From Bacillota bacterium (lineage in GTDB: Bacteria; Bacillota; Clostridia; Christensenellales; Aristaeellaceae): 64,000 nt of DNA. Below, piece by piece: positions 15,850 to 24,604 of the stretch (within the stretch, counting starts at the first letter, position 1; every line of letters begins with the position of its first letter). The stretch is from positions 316,903 to 380,902 of the forward strand of contig JAEZIN010000002.1 of assembly GCA_023436585.1 (NCBI GenBank), in the 5' to 3' direction. The position numbers and the translations under genes are program-made. The notes under the pieces are model-generated. The model did not search any database. It was not told the DNA's origin and saw only the letters and a list, made by a program, of their open reading frames with translations.

Positions 15850-15886
15850 TCGCCCGCTTCTTTTGGAAGCGGGCGATATTTTTTTC
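15850..15886 (+). terminator. Terminator after degV
   Basis: The stem TCGCCCGCTTC/GAAGCGGGCGA with a short T-rich loop is followed by TATTTTTTTC. Confidence 0.85.
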
Positions 15887-15935
15887 TGGATGGCTAATTC
15901 ATAGATAAGCATAGCTCATTGCTTTATTATCAAGG

Positions 15936-16083
15936 GAGCCCGCCTCCTCCCGGCCGCAAACGGAAGAAGGCGGGCTCTTGCCACTCGGGGCTCTCAGGAG
16001 GGAAGAGCACCCCGCGGGCGGTGTTTGCTGCCGGCACAAGCAGCATGGATGAATAAAGGGAAGGGTGCGCGTCCCTTCCCTTT
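15936..16083. other. Hairpin-rich intergenic stretch and terminator of the mgl operon
   Basis: Three stems follow one another: GAGCCCGCC (15936-15944) with GGCGGGCTC (15969-15977); GGGGCTCT with AGAGCACCCC around 15986-16013; and AAAGGGAAGGG (16055-16065) with CCCTTCCCTTT (16073-16083). The last is placed to end the minus-strand mgl transcript. I see no gene here. Confidence 0.6.
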
Positions 16084-16087
16084 CGTG

Positions 16088-18172
16088 CTATTTTTTGTTC
16101 ATATACTTACGGATGTCCAAGGCCACAGCGCTGGCAATGATGATACCCTTGATGATCTGCTGCCAGTACGGGTCCACATTGATGAAGGTGAGGCCGTAAT
16201 TGATCACCTGGAAGATGAATACGCCAGATACGACACCGCCCACGGTGCCCACGCCGCCGGAGGAGGATACGCCGCCCACCACGCAGGCCGCGATGGCGTC
16301 CAGCTCGTAGCCAACGCCATAATTGTTGGTAGCGCCGCCTGTCCGGGCAGCTTCCAATACACCGGCCATGCCGATTAACGCCGCGGCCAGGGCGAAGATG
16401 ATGATCACGGTAAGGGGGACGTTGATGCCGGAAACCTTGGCCGCCTCACGGTTGCCGCCGATGGCGTACACGTTCTTGCCAAACACCGTTTTGTTCTGCA
16501 GGAACCAGACCAGGAAGCATACCACCAAGGCAACAATCACGATGATCGGTATGAAGCCGTACACCTTGCCGGTGCCCAGGTACGTGAAATCATCGCGAAG
16601 GCCGCCGATAGGCTGGCTGTTGTTGGGCGGCATGTTGAAGTAAATGGAGTTCGCGCCATACACGATGACCATGGTAGCCAGCGTAGCAATAAAGGGCGGC
16701 ACGTGCAGCTTGGCCACGATGACGCCGTTCACAAGGCCGAACAGCAGGGCAATGAATATCGCCAGAACAAAAGGCGCGATCACCGGAAGCTGGGGCAGGT
16801 TGGGGAAGAAGAGACGGGAGTAGTCCGCGTTTTGCAGCATCGACGCGGAGATAACCGCCGTCATACCCACCACGCGGCTGGCGGACAAATCCACGCCGCC
16901 GGTACCAATGATGACAAAGCTCATGCCCATGGCGATAATCAGGCGGGTGGAGGATTGCTGAACGATGTTGATAAAGGTACCGGTGGTCAGGAACCTGGGA
17001 TTGACGATGGCAATGGCGACAACCAGCGCCAGCAGGACGAGGTAAATGGCCTTATCGGAAGCAAAGCGCTTTACGCTCTTGAAGGAGAAATCAAATTCCT
17101 TGCCTTCGAACATGGCGCTGAACAAAAGCAGCACGCTCGCGAGGATGCCAAGAATGTACCCAGGGCCAAATGTATACCCTTTGGCGATGGCGCCCAACTC
17201 CTTGGCGCCTGCTGTCTCAATGCGCAGCGCGGAGAAGCAGAACAGCAGCACGCCGAACAGGGCAACGGGCTTACGGAATTTCAGCGGCGCGTTCAAAATC
17301 GACAGCACGGCCAGCAGGCCGATAAGCGCCATGCCGGGGATCAGCGTCCAAACCGCGCCCAGGGCATCGGCGGCGGCCAGCTTGCGGCCGATGATGGCAA
17401 AGCCCGATACCCCATGACCGGCAATGACTTCCTCCCTGGTATCCACAAGGCCAGGATCACTGACAGTCATGGGCGGGGCGATGCTTTCCAGCTTGGCAAG
17501 CTTCTCTTTTGCGCTGTCCAGCTCTTTTAAAGCGCTGTCGGTATCAGCCTGCGCCTTTGCCACGGCGGCCTCGTCAGGCTTGGCCGCGCTTTTCAGCGCC
17601 GTGAGCCCGGCGGCAGCCTTGTCATAGGCAGGCTGCAATTCTTTTTCAATCTGCAGCCGTGTTTCATCCCTGGTGACCAGATCATCCGCGTATTTCAACA
17701 CCTTGGAATCCGCCGGAACGGGATCCTGCACAGGCACCGGGGCAATCAGGTTCTGCAGCCCGGAAAGCACCTTGCGGCCATCCGTCAAAGCAGTCTTTGC
17801 CGTATCTGCCTCCGCCTGGGCGGCGGCCACAGCCGCCTCATCCAAGGGCGATGCGCTTTGCATGGCCTTCAGCTTGGCATTGGCAGCGTCATAGGCAGGC
17901 TGCAGCACATCGTTAATGCTTTGCTGGGTGGAAGCCTTCAGTGCCACATTTTCATGATAGGCAGCCAAATCCTTCCCGTAGGCTTCATCGGCCTGCTTGC
18001 GGGCCGCAGCGGCATCGTACCCATCAAACACAGGCACGGGATAGAAAATGTAGCTTAGGAAACAGCTGAAAACCACCAACAGCGCCAGGGTGAGAGTCAC
18101 AGCCCTGCGCAGCGCGGCGGAATTTAGCGGCGTGCCTTTCTTTTCGGGATTCAAAACGGGGATCGTACTCAT
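16088..18172 (-). CDS. mglC: Galactose/methyl-galactoside-type ABC permease with extracytoplasmic coiled-coil insertion
   Basis: 694 aa, about twice the length of a normal MglC. One N-terminal membrane helix (about 22-46) is followed by about 200 residues of Ala/Lys/Glu/Asp-rich coiled coil (about 50-255). Then come further helices and a BPD_transp_2 permease domain (about 370-690), ending in the typical GGVSSSGGVGTVGG and Gly-rich loops. The coiled coil is two tandem copies of a unit of roughly 75 residues, each starting LQPAYD and containing DEAAVA.AQA. The insertion lies on the outer face. It is encoded 43 bp after mglA and belongs to the mglBAC operon. Permease identity is confident; the role of the coiled coil (docking, spacing or dimerisation) is inferred. 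Confidence 0.85.
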   Translation of the reverse strand: MSTIPVLNPEKKGTPLNSAALRRAVTLTLALLVVFSCFLSYIFYPVPVFDGYDAAAARKQADEAYGKDLAAYHENVALKASTQQSINDVLQPAYDAANAKLKAMQSASPLDEAAVAAAQAEADTAKTALTDGRKVLSGLQNLIAPVPVQDPVPADSKVLKYADDLVTRDETRLQIEKELQPAYDKAAAGLTALKSAAKPDEAAVAKAQADTDSALKELDSAKEKLAKLESIAPPMTVSDPGLVDTREEVIAGHGVSGFAIIGRKLAAADALGAVWTLIPGMALIGLLAVLSILNAPLKFRKPVALFGVLLFCFSALRIETAGAKELGAIAKGYTFGPGYILGILASVLLLFSAMFEGKEFDFSFKSVKRFASDKAIYLVLLALVVAIAIVNPRFLTTGTFINIVQQSSTRLIIAMGMSFVIIGTGGVDLSASRVVGMTAVISASMLQNADYSRLFFPNLPQLPVIAPFVLAIFIALLFGLVNGVIVAKLHVPPFIATLATMVIVYGANSIYFNMPPNNSQPIGGLRDDFTYLGTGKVYGFIPIIVIVALVVCFLVWFLQNKTVFGKNVYAIGGNREAAKVSGINVPLTVIIIFALAAALIGMAGVLEAARTGGATNNYGVGYELDAIAACVVGGVSSSGGVGTVGGVVSGVFIFQVINYGLTFINVDPYWQQIIKGIIIASAVALDIRKYMNKK

Positions 18173-18215
18173 GTATCATCCATCCCTTGCTCAAACTGCG
18201 CTCCCCCGGAGCGTA

Positions 18216-19736
18216 TCACGCGGAAAACTGGGTGGCCAGCCGCATCACATCCACCTGTGTGGCCTCCTGCCCGGTGAGGATGCCGGACAAACGCCCTTCG
18301 CACATCACCATGATCCTGTCGGACATGCCCAGCAGCTCCGGCATTTCCGAGGAGATCATGATAATGCTCTTACCCCGCTTGGCCAGGTCGGCGATGATGG
18401 TGTAAATCTCATACTTGGCGCCCACGTCGATGCCCCGGGTAGGTTCATCCAGGATCAGGATTTCCGGTTCCATCAAAAGCCAGCGGGCGATGAGCACCTT
18501 CTGCTGGTTGCCGCCGGACAGGTCCTTGATCAGCGTGCGGAAGGACGGCGTCTTCACCCGAAGCTGGGCAATGGAATCCACCGTATCCTTCACCCGCTTT
18601 TTCTCATCCAGGGCGAAAAAAGGCTTCTTGACGTAATACCTGATCTTGGCCATGACGGTGTTTTCCAGCACGCTGAGCATGGGGAAAATGCCGGTGGCAC
18701 GCCTCTCCTCGGTTAAAAGCGCCATGCCGTGCTTCATAGCGGTCAGGGGCGAGTCGATCCTGACCTCTTTCCCTTTCACATGCACACGGCCTTCCTTCAC
18801 GGCGCGAAGGCCGAACAAGGCCTCCAGCATCTCGGTGCGCTGGGCGCCCATCAGGCCGCCCACCCCCAGAATCTCCCCGCGCTTTAAGTCAAAGGACACG
18901 TTGCGGAAGGACCTCGGGTTGGGGCTGGTCAGGTTCTCCACCTGCAAAATAGGCTCGGCCGGCACGTTTTCCCTGGGCGGGAAGCGGTGGGTCAGATCCC
19001 GGCCCACCATGCGCCTGATGATCAGGTCGGTGGTCAGCTCCGCTGCCGGCCAGGTGCCCACAGCCCTGCCATCCCGCATGATGGTGACCTCATCGGAGAT
19101 TTCCAAAATCTCCTCCATCTTGTGGGAGATGTAGATGATCGCCGCGCCACGGTCGCGCATGCGGCGGATCAGCTTGAACAGATGCGCCACTTCGTTCTCC
19201 GTCAGGGAGGAAGTGGGTTCGTCCATAATGATGATCTTGGCGTTGTAGCTGATGGCCTTGGCGATTTCAATGGTCTGCACCGTAGAAACAGACAGGCTCC
19301 GAACCTGGACGCGGGGATCCACGGTAATCTCCAGGTCCTTCAGTAGCGCCATGGTCTTTTTATACATCTCAGCCTCATCCACCAAAACGCCCTTGGTGGG
19401 ATAACGGCCCAGCCAGATGTTGTCCATCACGTTGCGGTAGGGGATGGGATGCAGCTCCTGGTGGATCATGGCTATCCCCAAGTCCAGGGCGGTCTTGGAA
19501 TCCCTGATGTCCACCTTCTGCCCATCCAGGAAGATGTCTCCGCTGCTTTGGTGGTAGATGCCAAACAGGCATTTCATCAGCGTGGATTTTCCTGCCCCGT
19601 TTTCGCCCATCAGGGCGTGGACTGTGCCGGGCTTTACATTCAGCGTCACGTCATCCAGCGCCTTGACGCCGGGGAATTCCTTGCTGATGCTGCGCATTTC
19701 AAGCACAAAGGGGTTCTGCTGTCCGGTCAATGGCAT
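18216..19736 (-). CDS. mglA: Sugar ABC transporter ATPase, MglA-like, double ABC
   Basis: 506 aa from ATG 19736 (GGGAGG close upstream). The long frame up to 19982 reads through the intergenic repeat and is not coding. The first ABC domain has Walker A GENGAGKST, a degenerate signature (LSVSTVQTIEIAKAI) and IIIMDEPTSSL. The second has an altered Walker A (LMGAQRTEMLEALFG), signature LSGGNQQKVLIARWL and ILILDEPTRGID. This asymmetric pattern is standard for the CUT2/RbsA-MglA family. It energises uptake through the downstream permease. Confidence 0.92.
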   Translation of the reverse strand: MPLTGQQNPFVLEMRSISKEFPGVKALDDVTLNVKPGTVHALMGENGAGKSTLMKCLFGIYHQSSGDIFLDGQKVDIRDSKTALDLGIAMIHQELHPIPYRNVMDNIWLGRYPTKGVLVDEAEMYKKTMALLKDLEITVDPRVQVRSLSVSTVQTIEIAKAISYNAKIIIMDEPTSSLTENEVAHLFKLIRRMRDRGAAIIYISHKMEEILEISDEVTIMRDGRAVGTWPAAELTTDLIIRRMVGRDLTHRFPPRENVPAEPILQVENLTSPNPRSFRNVSFDLKRGEILGVGGLMGAQRTEMLEALFGLRAVKEGRVHVKGKEVRIDSPLTAMKHGMALLTEERRATGIFPMLSVLENTVMAKIRYYVKKPFFALDEKKRVKDTVDSIAQLRVKTPSFRTLIKDLSGGNQQKVLIARWLLMEPEILILDEPTRGIDVGAKYEIYTIIADLAKRGKSIIMISSEMPELLGMSDRIMVMCEGRLSGILTGQEATQVDVMRLATQFSA

Positions 19737-19840
19737 CCGCCTCCCGCCCGCGTGGCACACGCGGAATGATTTCATATCTACTAAGAAGAAGAATTCGCGC
19801 CTGCAGGCGCGACCAAAGGGCTTTCCGATCGGTCCAGCCC

Positions 19841-19943
19841 GCTCAATAGTCGCATTGCCTCGCTGCCGCTCGCGCTGCTCCTTTTCGCGGGCCTCCTCCA
19901 CCCCTCCCATTCCCGTCACAGGCGGGGTCGGGGTTTCGGAGCC
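19841..19943 (+). repeat. Interspersed repeat, copy A (between mglB and mglA)
   Basis: This stretch matches the minus strand of 63866-63967 at roughly 80% by eye, with both copies about 103 bp. Read on the mgl-coding strand, both copies can be translated as GSETP(T/P)PPV(T/A)GMGGVEEA, which may be accidental. It lies in a 328-bp gap within the operon. Confidence 0.65.
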
Positions 19944-19987
19944 TTTGGAAACCTTCGGATGCGTCCATCCATTGGCTTTCAAAAAAC

Positions 19988-20023
19988 GCGGGAGGGAGGG
20001 AATTGCTTTCCCTTCCCTCCCGC
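19988..20023 (-). terminator. Hairpin between mglB and mglA
   Basis: A GC-rich stem (GCGGGAGGGA.../...TTCCCTCCCGC) sits right after mglB without a long U tail. In sugar ABC operons such hairpins usually stabilise the binding-protein mRNA or cut downstream expression, so it is probably a partial terminator. Confidence 0.6.
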
Positions 20024-20064
20024 TTTAGTGGTAGTTTACAGAGGTATGTACCGGAGGTTAGCGC

Positions 20065-21069
20065 TTACTCGAAGTCAGCGGCGTTCTCCAGGGTGACCTT
20101 CTGGTAGGGAACCCACACGTACTTGCCATCGGTGATGGTGTAGGGGAAGTTCTCAGCGGTCACTTCTTCGCCGGCGCCCAGGATGGCAGCCAGCATCAGG
20201 GTGGCTTTGCCCTGGTTCACGGCGTCGTTGAGAACCGTGCCCAGCAGGGTGCCTTCCTTCAGAGCGGCCAGAGCGGGAGCGGTGGCATCCACGCCAACAA
20301 CGGGCATGAATTTGCCTTCGGAGAAGTAGCCGGCGGCCTTCAGGGCTTCGATCGCGCCCAGAGCCATGTCGTCATTGTTGGCCAGCACGGCTTCGATCTT
20401 GTCGCCATGGGCGGCGAGGAAAGCGGCCATCTTGTCCTGGCCCTTTACGCGGTCCCACATAGCGGTGTCTTCGGCAACCTTTTCCACTTTGAAGCCGGCG
20501 GCTTCGATGGCCTTGATGGAGAACTCGGTGCGCAGCTCGGCATCCTGATGGCCCGGTTCGCCCTTGAGCATCACGTACTGGATGATGCCGTCGCCGTTCT
20601 TGTCAGCTTCCTTATGGGCGGTGAAGTAATCAACGATGATCTGGCCGCTCATGGTGCCGGACTCTTCAGCCTTGGCGCCAACATAGTACACTTTGTCATA
20701 CTTGGCCATGTCTTCGGGCAGGGGCTCACGGTTGAAGAATACAACGGGGATCCCCTTGTCAGACGCCTTTTGGATGATGACGCCGGCGGCGGTGCGGTCC
20801 ACGGGGTTGATGGCCAGGGAGCTCACGCCCTTGGTGAGGAACAGGTCAACCTGGTCATTCTGGGTGGCCTGGTTGTTCTGGCTGTCGGCGATTTCGATGG
20901 TGGCCACATCGGTGGCGGCTTCATTGATGGCGTTGCGCACGCCGGTCATGAAGGTGTCGTCAAACTTGTAGATGGTCACGCCGATGCTGGGCAGGTCGGC
21001 TGCCAAGGCGGCCGTGGCCAGGCCCAGAACCATAACAAGCGCCAGAGCCAGGGAAAGCATTTTCTTCAT
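20065..21069 (-). CDS. mglB: Galactose/glucose-type ABC substrate-binding protein
   Basis: 334 aa, starting at ATG 21069 with RBS AAGGAGG. Residues 1-23 form a signal peptide ending ALA-ADLP, with no lipobox cysteine. The mature protein is a periplasmic-binding-protein type I fold (IEIADSQNNQATQNDQVD, NNDDMALGAIEALK). It has the EF-hand-like calcium loop DKNGDGIIQY near residue 156, a specific mark of MglB. It heads the mglBAC operon and should deliver galactose or glucose. Lack of a lipid anchor is notable for a Gram-positive-type genome. Confidence 0.92.
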   Translation of the reverse strand: MKKMLSLALALVMVLGLATAALAADLPSIGVTIYKFDDTFMTGVRNAINEAATDVATIEIADSQNNQATQNDQVDLFLTKGVSSLAINPVDRTAAGVIIQKASDKGIPVVFFNREPLPEDMAKYDKVYYVGAKAEESGTMSGQIIVDYFTAHKEADKNGDGIIQYVMLKGEPGHQDAELRTEFSIKAIEAAGFKVEKVAEDTAMWDRVKGQDKMAAFLAAHGDKIEAVLANNDDMALGAIEALKAAGYFSEGKFMPVVGVDATAPALAALKEGTLLGTVLNDAVNQGKATLMLAAILGAGEEVTAENFPYTITDGKYVWVPYQKVTLENAADFE

Positions 21070-21228
21070 TACCTAAAACCTCCTTGTTTTAGCGGGATTC
21101 ACCGCATTGTGTATAGAGTATGCCACACCCGTTTTGAGAAAGGAATTGGAAATCCTTCTGTGTAGTATCGAATTCTTTCGCTCCTTTCGTCCGGCATCCT
21201 ATACAATAGCGTATGCGGGATAACAATA

Positions 21229-21260
21229 AAAAAGCCCCGGCGAAAAACCGGAGCTTTTTG
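21229..21260 (-). terminator. Terminator after the 139-aa hypothetical gene
   Basis: The stem AAAAGC.CCGG/CCGG.GCTTTTT at 21229-21260 is nearly symmetrical and can act on the minus-strand transcript. Confidence 0.7.
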
Positions 21261-21295
21261 ACTCAAAGGATACCGCTTATCATCCTTCGCGTATT

Positions 21296-21715
21296 TTATC
21301 TTCTGTTCCACTGATCAAGAAACGTATTCAGGCGGGAGATTTCATCCCCGGACAGCTGAACGACCACATCCGACTGGATATCGATAACCCTGCCCTTTTC
21401 AAAGCGCAAAACGCAATCCTCTGTCACCTTGCCGTCCGTGGCGTCTATGCAGTGGCTTTCAAGGTTTTCAAGAACAGGCACCACACTCATGGTAGCGGGC
21501 AAAACAGCTTCGGAGCTGCCCGCCTTTCCATCATAGGTGAACGCATATACCGCCTGCAGCCCATCCTCCCAGTCCGTTGCCGGAAGCTGGATGGAAAAAG
21601 CTCCGCCGCCCTTGGGGATAATGGTGCAAAGCGCCATATCCAGAGGCCTTTCAAAACGCGTCAGTTTTTCCTCCTGGACGATCGTGCCCGCTTTGGGCTG
21701 TGCAATGACTTTCAT
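21296..21715 (-). CDS. Hypothetical protein
   Basis: 139 aa from ATG 21715, which has GGGAGGG 6 nt upstream. There is no signal peptide or membrane helix. The sequence alternates short hydrophobic strands (SIQLPATDWEDGLQAVYAFTYDG, DVVVQLSGDEIS in outline) and ends in a small helix (ISRLNTFLDQW). It looks like a compact beta-rich cytoplasmic protein. I do not recognise the family. It lies between the two sugar-importer operons and has its own terminator, so it is probably a single-gene unit. Confidence 0.6.
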   Translation of the reverse strand: MKVIAQPKAGTIVQEEKLTRFERPLDMALCTIIPKGGGAFSIQLPATDWEDGLQAVYAFTYDGKAGSSEAVLPATMSVVPVLENLESHCIDATDGKVTEDCVLRFEKGRVIDIQSDVVVQLSGDEISRLNTFLDQWNRR

Positions 21716-21873
21716 GCTTTTCCCTCCCACATACTATCGGCTTTTCCCGCCCTGTCGGGCGGCGAGGCTGCCTGAAACCTATTTTGAATATACCCCGCGG
21801 GATGATGATTGAATCCCTGTCCAAAAAGTATCAAAGAACCTAAGAATGTCCCCCCCAATCTGAAAATCGTCGG

Positions 21874-21901
21874 TTGTTTTTATTCTGTGATTTCATATAC
21901 T
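21874..21901 (+). promoter_or_regulatory. Promoter of the RbsABC-like operon
   Basis: TTGTTT (21874-21879), a 16-bp spacer, and TATACT (21896-21901), about 50 nt before the ATPase start. Confidence 0.6.
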
Positions 21902-21953
21902 TAGAACATATGCGAAGCGCAATTTTATCTCAACCGGGAAGGGAGGGCTTATC

Positions 21954-23471
21954 ATGGGCAAAATCCTCGTTTCGATGAAGGATATCAGCAAAGCCTTTCC
22001 CGGTGTCAAGGCATTGGACCATGTATCGTTTGATGTAAGGGCCGGTGAGGTCCACGCGCTGCTGGGGGAAAACGGCGCCGGCAAATCCACGCTGATGAAA
22101 ATACTGGCCGGCATCCACCAAAGAGATGAAGGAATGTTTATTGTCAACGGCTCCGCTGTCGGCTCGCTTACGCCACGGCAGGCACAAAGCCTTGGTATTG
22201 CCATTATACACCAGGAATTGAATATGTGCCAGCACCTGACAGTGGCGGAAAACATTTTCCTGGGCCGGGAAGAGGTCAAATGGATGTGCATCCAGCAGAA
22301 AAAGCTGAATGCGGAAGCTGAAAAAGTGCTGGCGCGGCTGAAGCTGGACATACGCCCCGATACCATTGTAGACAGATTGCCCGTTTCCAAACAGCAAATG
22401 GTGGAAATTGCAAAAGCCATCTCCACCGACTGTAAGGTGCTGGTAATGGATGAGCCCACCTCGGCGCTGACGGCCAGGGAAGTGGAGGAGCTCAACCGCA
22501 TCATACTGGAATTGAAAGCGCAGGGCTGCGGCATCGTGTACATCTCCCACCGCCTGGAGGAGCTGGCGCCCATCGCCGACCGGGTGACGGTGCTCCGGGA
22601 TGGGAAATATGTGGACACGAAAAATTATGCGGAAACCTCCATCCAGGAAATCATCTCCATGATGGTGGGCCGGGAAATCAAGGAAAAGTTTCCCCATGTC
22701 GTTTGCCCCAGAGGCGAAAAGCTGCTGGAGGTCAAACATTTATCAGCCGGCGGTGCCGTATCGGACGTGAGCTTTTCCCTGTACAAGGGTGAAATTCTCG
22801 GGTTTGCGGGCCTGATGGGCGCGGGCCGTACGGAGCTGATCCGTGCCATTTTCGGTGCGGACCCCATTGATGCCGGCCAAATATGCCTAAAAGGCAGCAG
22901 GCTGCACATCGGCACCCCCAGGGATGCCATCCGGGCGGGGCTGGCCTGCGTGCCGGAGGACCGTAAAAAGGAAGGCCTGTGCGTGGAATTGAGCCTTCGA
23001 GAAAACGTGGGAATGGCCAACCTGGACAAAACGGCCGGGCCGCTTTCCACCGTGCGCCTAAAAAAGGAATCGGGCCTGACCCAGCGGGCCATTACGGAAC
23101 TGAAAATCAAGGCCACCTCCCACCTGCAGGAAGCAAAGAACCTGTCCGGCGGCAATCAGCAGAAGGTGGTCGTTGGCAAGTGGCTGGTTCGGGATGCCGC
23201 CGTGTATCTGTTCGACGAGCCCACCAGGGGCATCGACGTGGCGGCCAAGGTGGAAATCTACCATTTGATGAACCGGCTGAAGGAGCAGGGCTTCGGCGTG
23301 CTGTTCGTATCCTCTGAAATGCCGGAGATACTGGGCATGGCCGACCGCATCCTGGTGATGTGCAACGGCCGCATCACAGGGGAACTGACTGCGGAGGATG
23401 CCACCCAGGCCAGGATCATGGAATATGCCACCCAGTTCAAGCCGAAAGGGGAAGCCGCCTATGCAGTATGA
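21954..23471 (+). CDS. Sugar ABC transporter ATPase, RbsA-like, double ABC
   Basis: 505 aa, RBS GGGAAGGGAGGG. The N-terminal ABC domain has Walker A GENGAGKST and VLVMDEPTSALT. The C-terminal half has the altered Walker A FAGLMGAGRTEL, signature LSGGNQQKVVVGKWL and YLFDEPTRGID, the CUT2 pattern. It overlaps the permease gene by 11 nt and heads an ATPase-permease-binding protein operon. The substrate is a pentose, hexose or related polyol; it cannot be narrowed from sequence. Confidence 0.92.
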   Translation: MGKILVSMKDISKAFPGVKALDHVSFDVRAGEVHALLGENGAGKSTLMKILAGIHQRDEGMFIVNGSAVGSLTPRQAQSLGIAIIHQELNMCQHLTVAENIFLGREEVKWMCIQQKKLNAEAEKVLARLKLDIRPDTIVDRLPVSKQQMVEIAKAISTDCKVLVMDEPTSALTAREVEELNRIILELKAQGCGIVYISHRLEELAPIADRVTVLRDGKYVDTKNYAETSIQEIISMMVGREIKEKFPHVVCPRGEKLLEVKHLSAGGAVSDVSFSLYKGEILGFAGLMGAGRTELIRAIFGADPIDAGQICLKGSRLHIGTPRDAIRAGLACVPEDRKKEGLCVELSLRENVGMANLDKTAGPLSTVRLKKESGLTQRAITELKIKATSHLQEAKNLSGGNQQKVVVGKWLVRDAAVYLFDEPTRGIDVAAKVEIYHLMNRLKEQGFGVLFVSSEMPEILGMADRILVMCNGRITGELTAEDATQARIMEYATQFKPKGEAAYAV

Positions 23472-24507
23472 ACAGAGGAAAACGGGAGCCATCCAGCGGA
23501 TGATGTCCATTCGCGGCATGGGGCAGGTGGTGTCGGTCACGGCGGCGCTTCTCTTGATGATCGCCGTATTTACATTCCTTAACCCCTCCTTCATATCCAC
23601 CAAGAATATTACGAACCTGCTGCGTCAGGTGGCCCCCATCCTGATCATCGGCATCGGCCAGTCCTTTGTGCTGATTACCGCCGGCATCGACCTGTCCATC
23701 GGCTCGGTGGCGGGCATGGCCTGCATGATGTCGGCCACGCTGATGACAAAAGGCCATATGACGGCCATCCCCGCCACCATCATCACCGTGTTCAGCTGCC
23801 TTGTAATCGGCTTTCTCAACGGTACGCTGATCTCGCGTGCCAAACTGCCGCCCTTTATCGCCACGCTGGGCACCATGATCATGGCCAGGGGCATCGCCCA
23901 ATTGGTGAACAACAACATGAACACCGACGGCATCACGGAGGAAGCCTTCCGGAACCTCTTTTATTACGGCTCCTTCCTGGGCGTATATGCCCCCATCTGG
24001 ATCGCGCTGATTCTCTTCCTGGCCTTCAACTTCATCCTGGCCAAGACACGCACCGGCCGGCACATCTACGCCATCGGCAGCAATTATGAGGCCGCCAAGT
24101 TCTCCGGCATCAACGTCAAAATGTCAGAAACAACCGCCTACGTATTCAGCTCCTTCCTGGCCAGCATCGTGGGCCTGATATTAACCGCACAGAGCGGTAT
24201 GGGCAGCATGGACGCCGGAACAGGGTATGAGCTAAACGCCGTGGCCGCGTCGGTCATCGGCGGCGTCAGCACCATGGGCGGCCAGGGCCTGCTGTTCGGC
24301 ACGGTGATAGGCGCTTTCATCTGGGGTGTATTGAACAACGGCCTGCAGTTTGCCGGCGCGCCGCTGGCGCTGAGAAACCTGGTGATCGGCGTCGTCGTCA
24401 TCATCTCCGTGCTCATCGACCGGGTGGCCAGGGGCAATGTCATCGATATGGGCAAGGTGTTCAAGCTGCGCCAATTGAAGTCCTCCAAGGAGCAAGTAAC
24501 GCTGTAA
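23461..24507 (+). CDS. Sugar ABC transporter permease, RbsC-like
   Basis: 348 aa from ATG 23461, inside the end of the ATPase gene (translational coupling). It is a normal-length BPD_transp_2 permease with about eight to ten hydrophobic segments, the conserved ITAGIDLSIGSVAG early loop, KFSGINV, and AASVIGGVSTMGGQG near the C-terminus. Unlike the other two CUT2-type permeases in this window (16088-18172 and 48026-49936) it has no coiled-coil insertion, which makes it a useful internal comparison. Confidence 0.92.
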   Translation: MQYEQRKTGAIQRMMSIRGMGQVVSVTAALLLMIAVFTFLNPSFISTKNITNLLRQVAPILIIGIGQSFVLITAGIDLSIGSVAGMACMMSATLMTKGHMTAIPATIITVFSCLVIGFLNGTLISRAKLPPFIATLGTMIMARGIAQLVNNNMNTDGITEEAFRNLFYYGSFLGVYAPIWIALILFLAFNFILAKTRTGRHIYAIGSNYEAAKFSGINVKMSETTAYVFSSFLASIVGLILTAQSGMGSMDAGTGYELNAVAASVIGGVSTMGGQGLLFGTVIGAFIWGVLNNGLQFAGAPLALRNLVIGVVVIISVLIDRVARGNVIDMGKVFKLRQLKSSKEQVTL

Positions 24508-24532
24508 GACATGCTGTTAAGCGTGTTGAAAG

Positions 24533-24555
24533 GGCGCGCAGGCAGAACGCGCGCC
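24533..24555 (+). terminator. Small hairpin between permease and binding-protein genes
   Basis: GGCGCGC (24533-24539) pairs with GCGCGCC (24549-24555) with no T run. It is more likely an mRNA-stability or processing element than a full terminator. Confidence 0.4.
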
Positions 24556-24604
24556 GGATAGGTTTGTTCTGCAAGACCACATATCATAAAGGAGGAAACA
24601 CACC

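Noticed and set aside
19737..19982. N-terminal extension of MglA through the intergenic repeat
   Set aside because: The extension lies over the repeat element, has no RBS at its start, and normal MglA proteins begin near the ATG at 19736.
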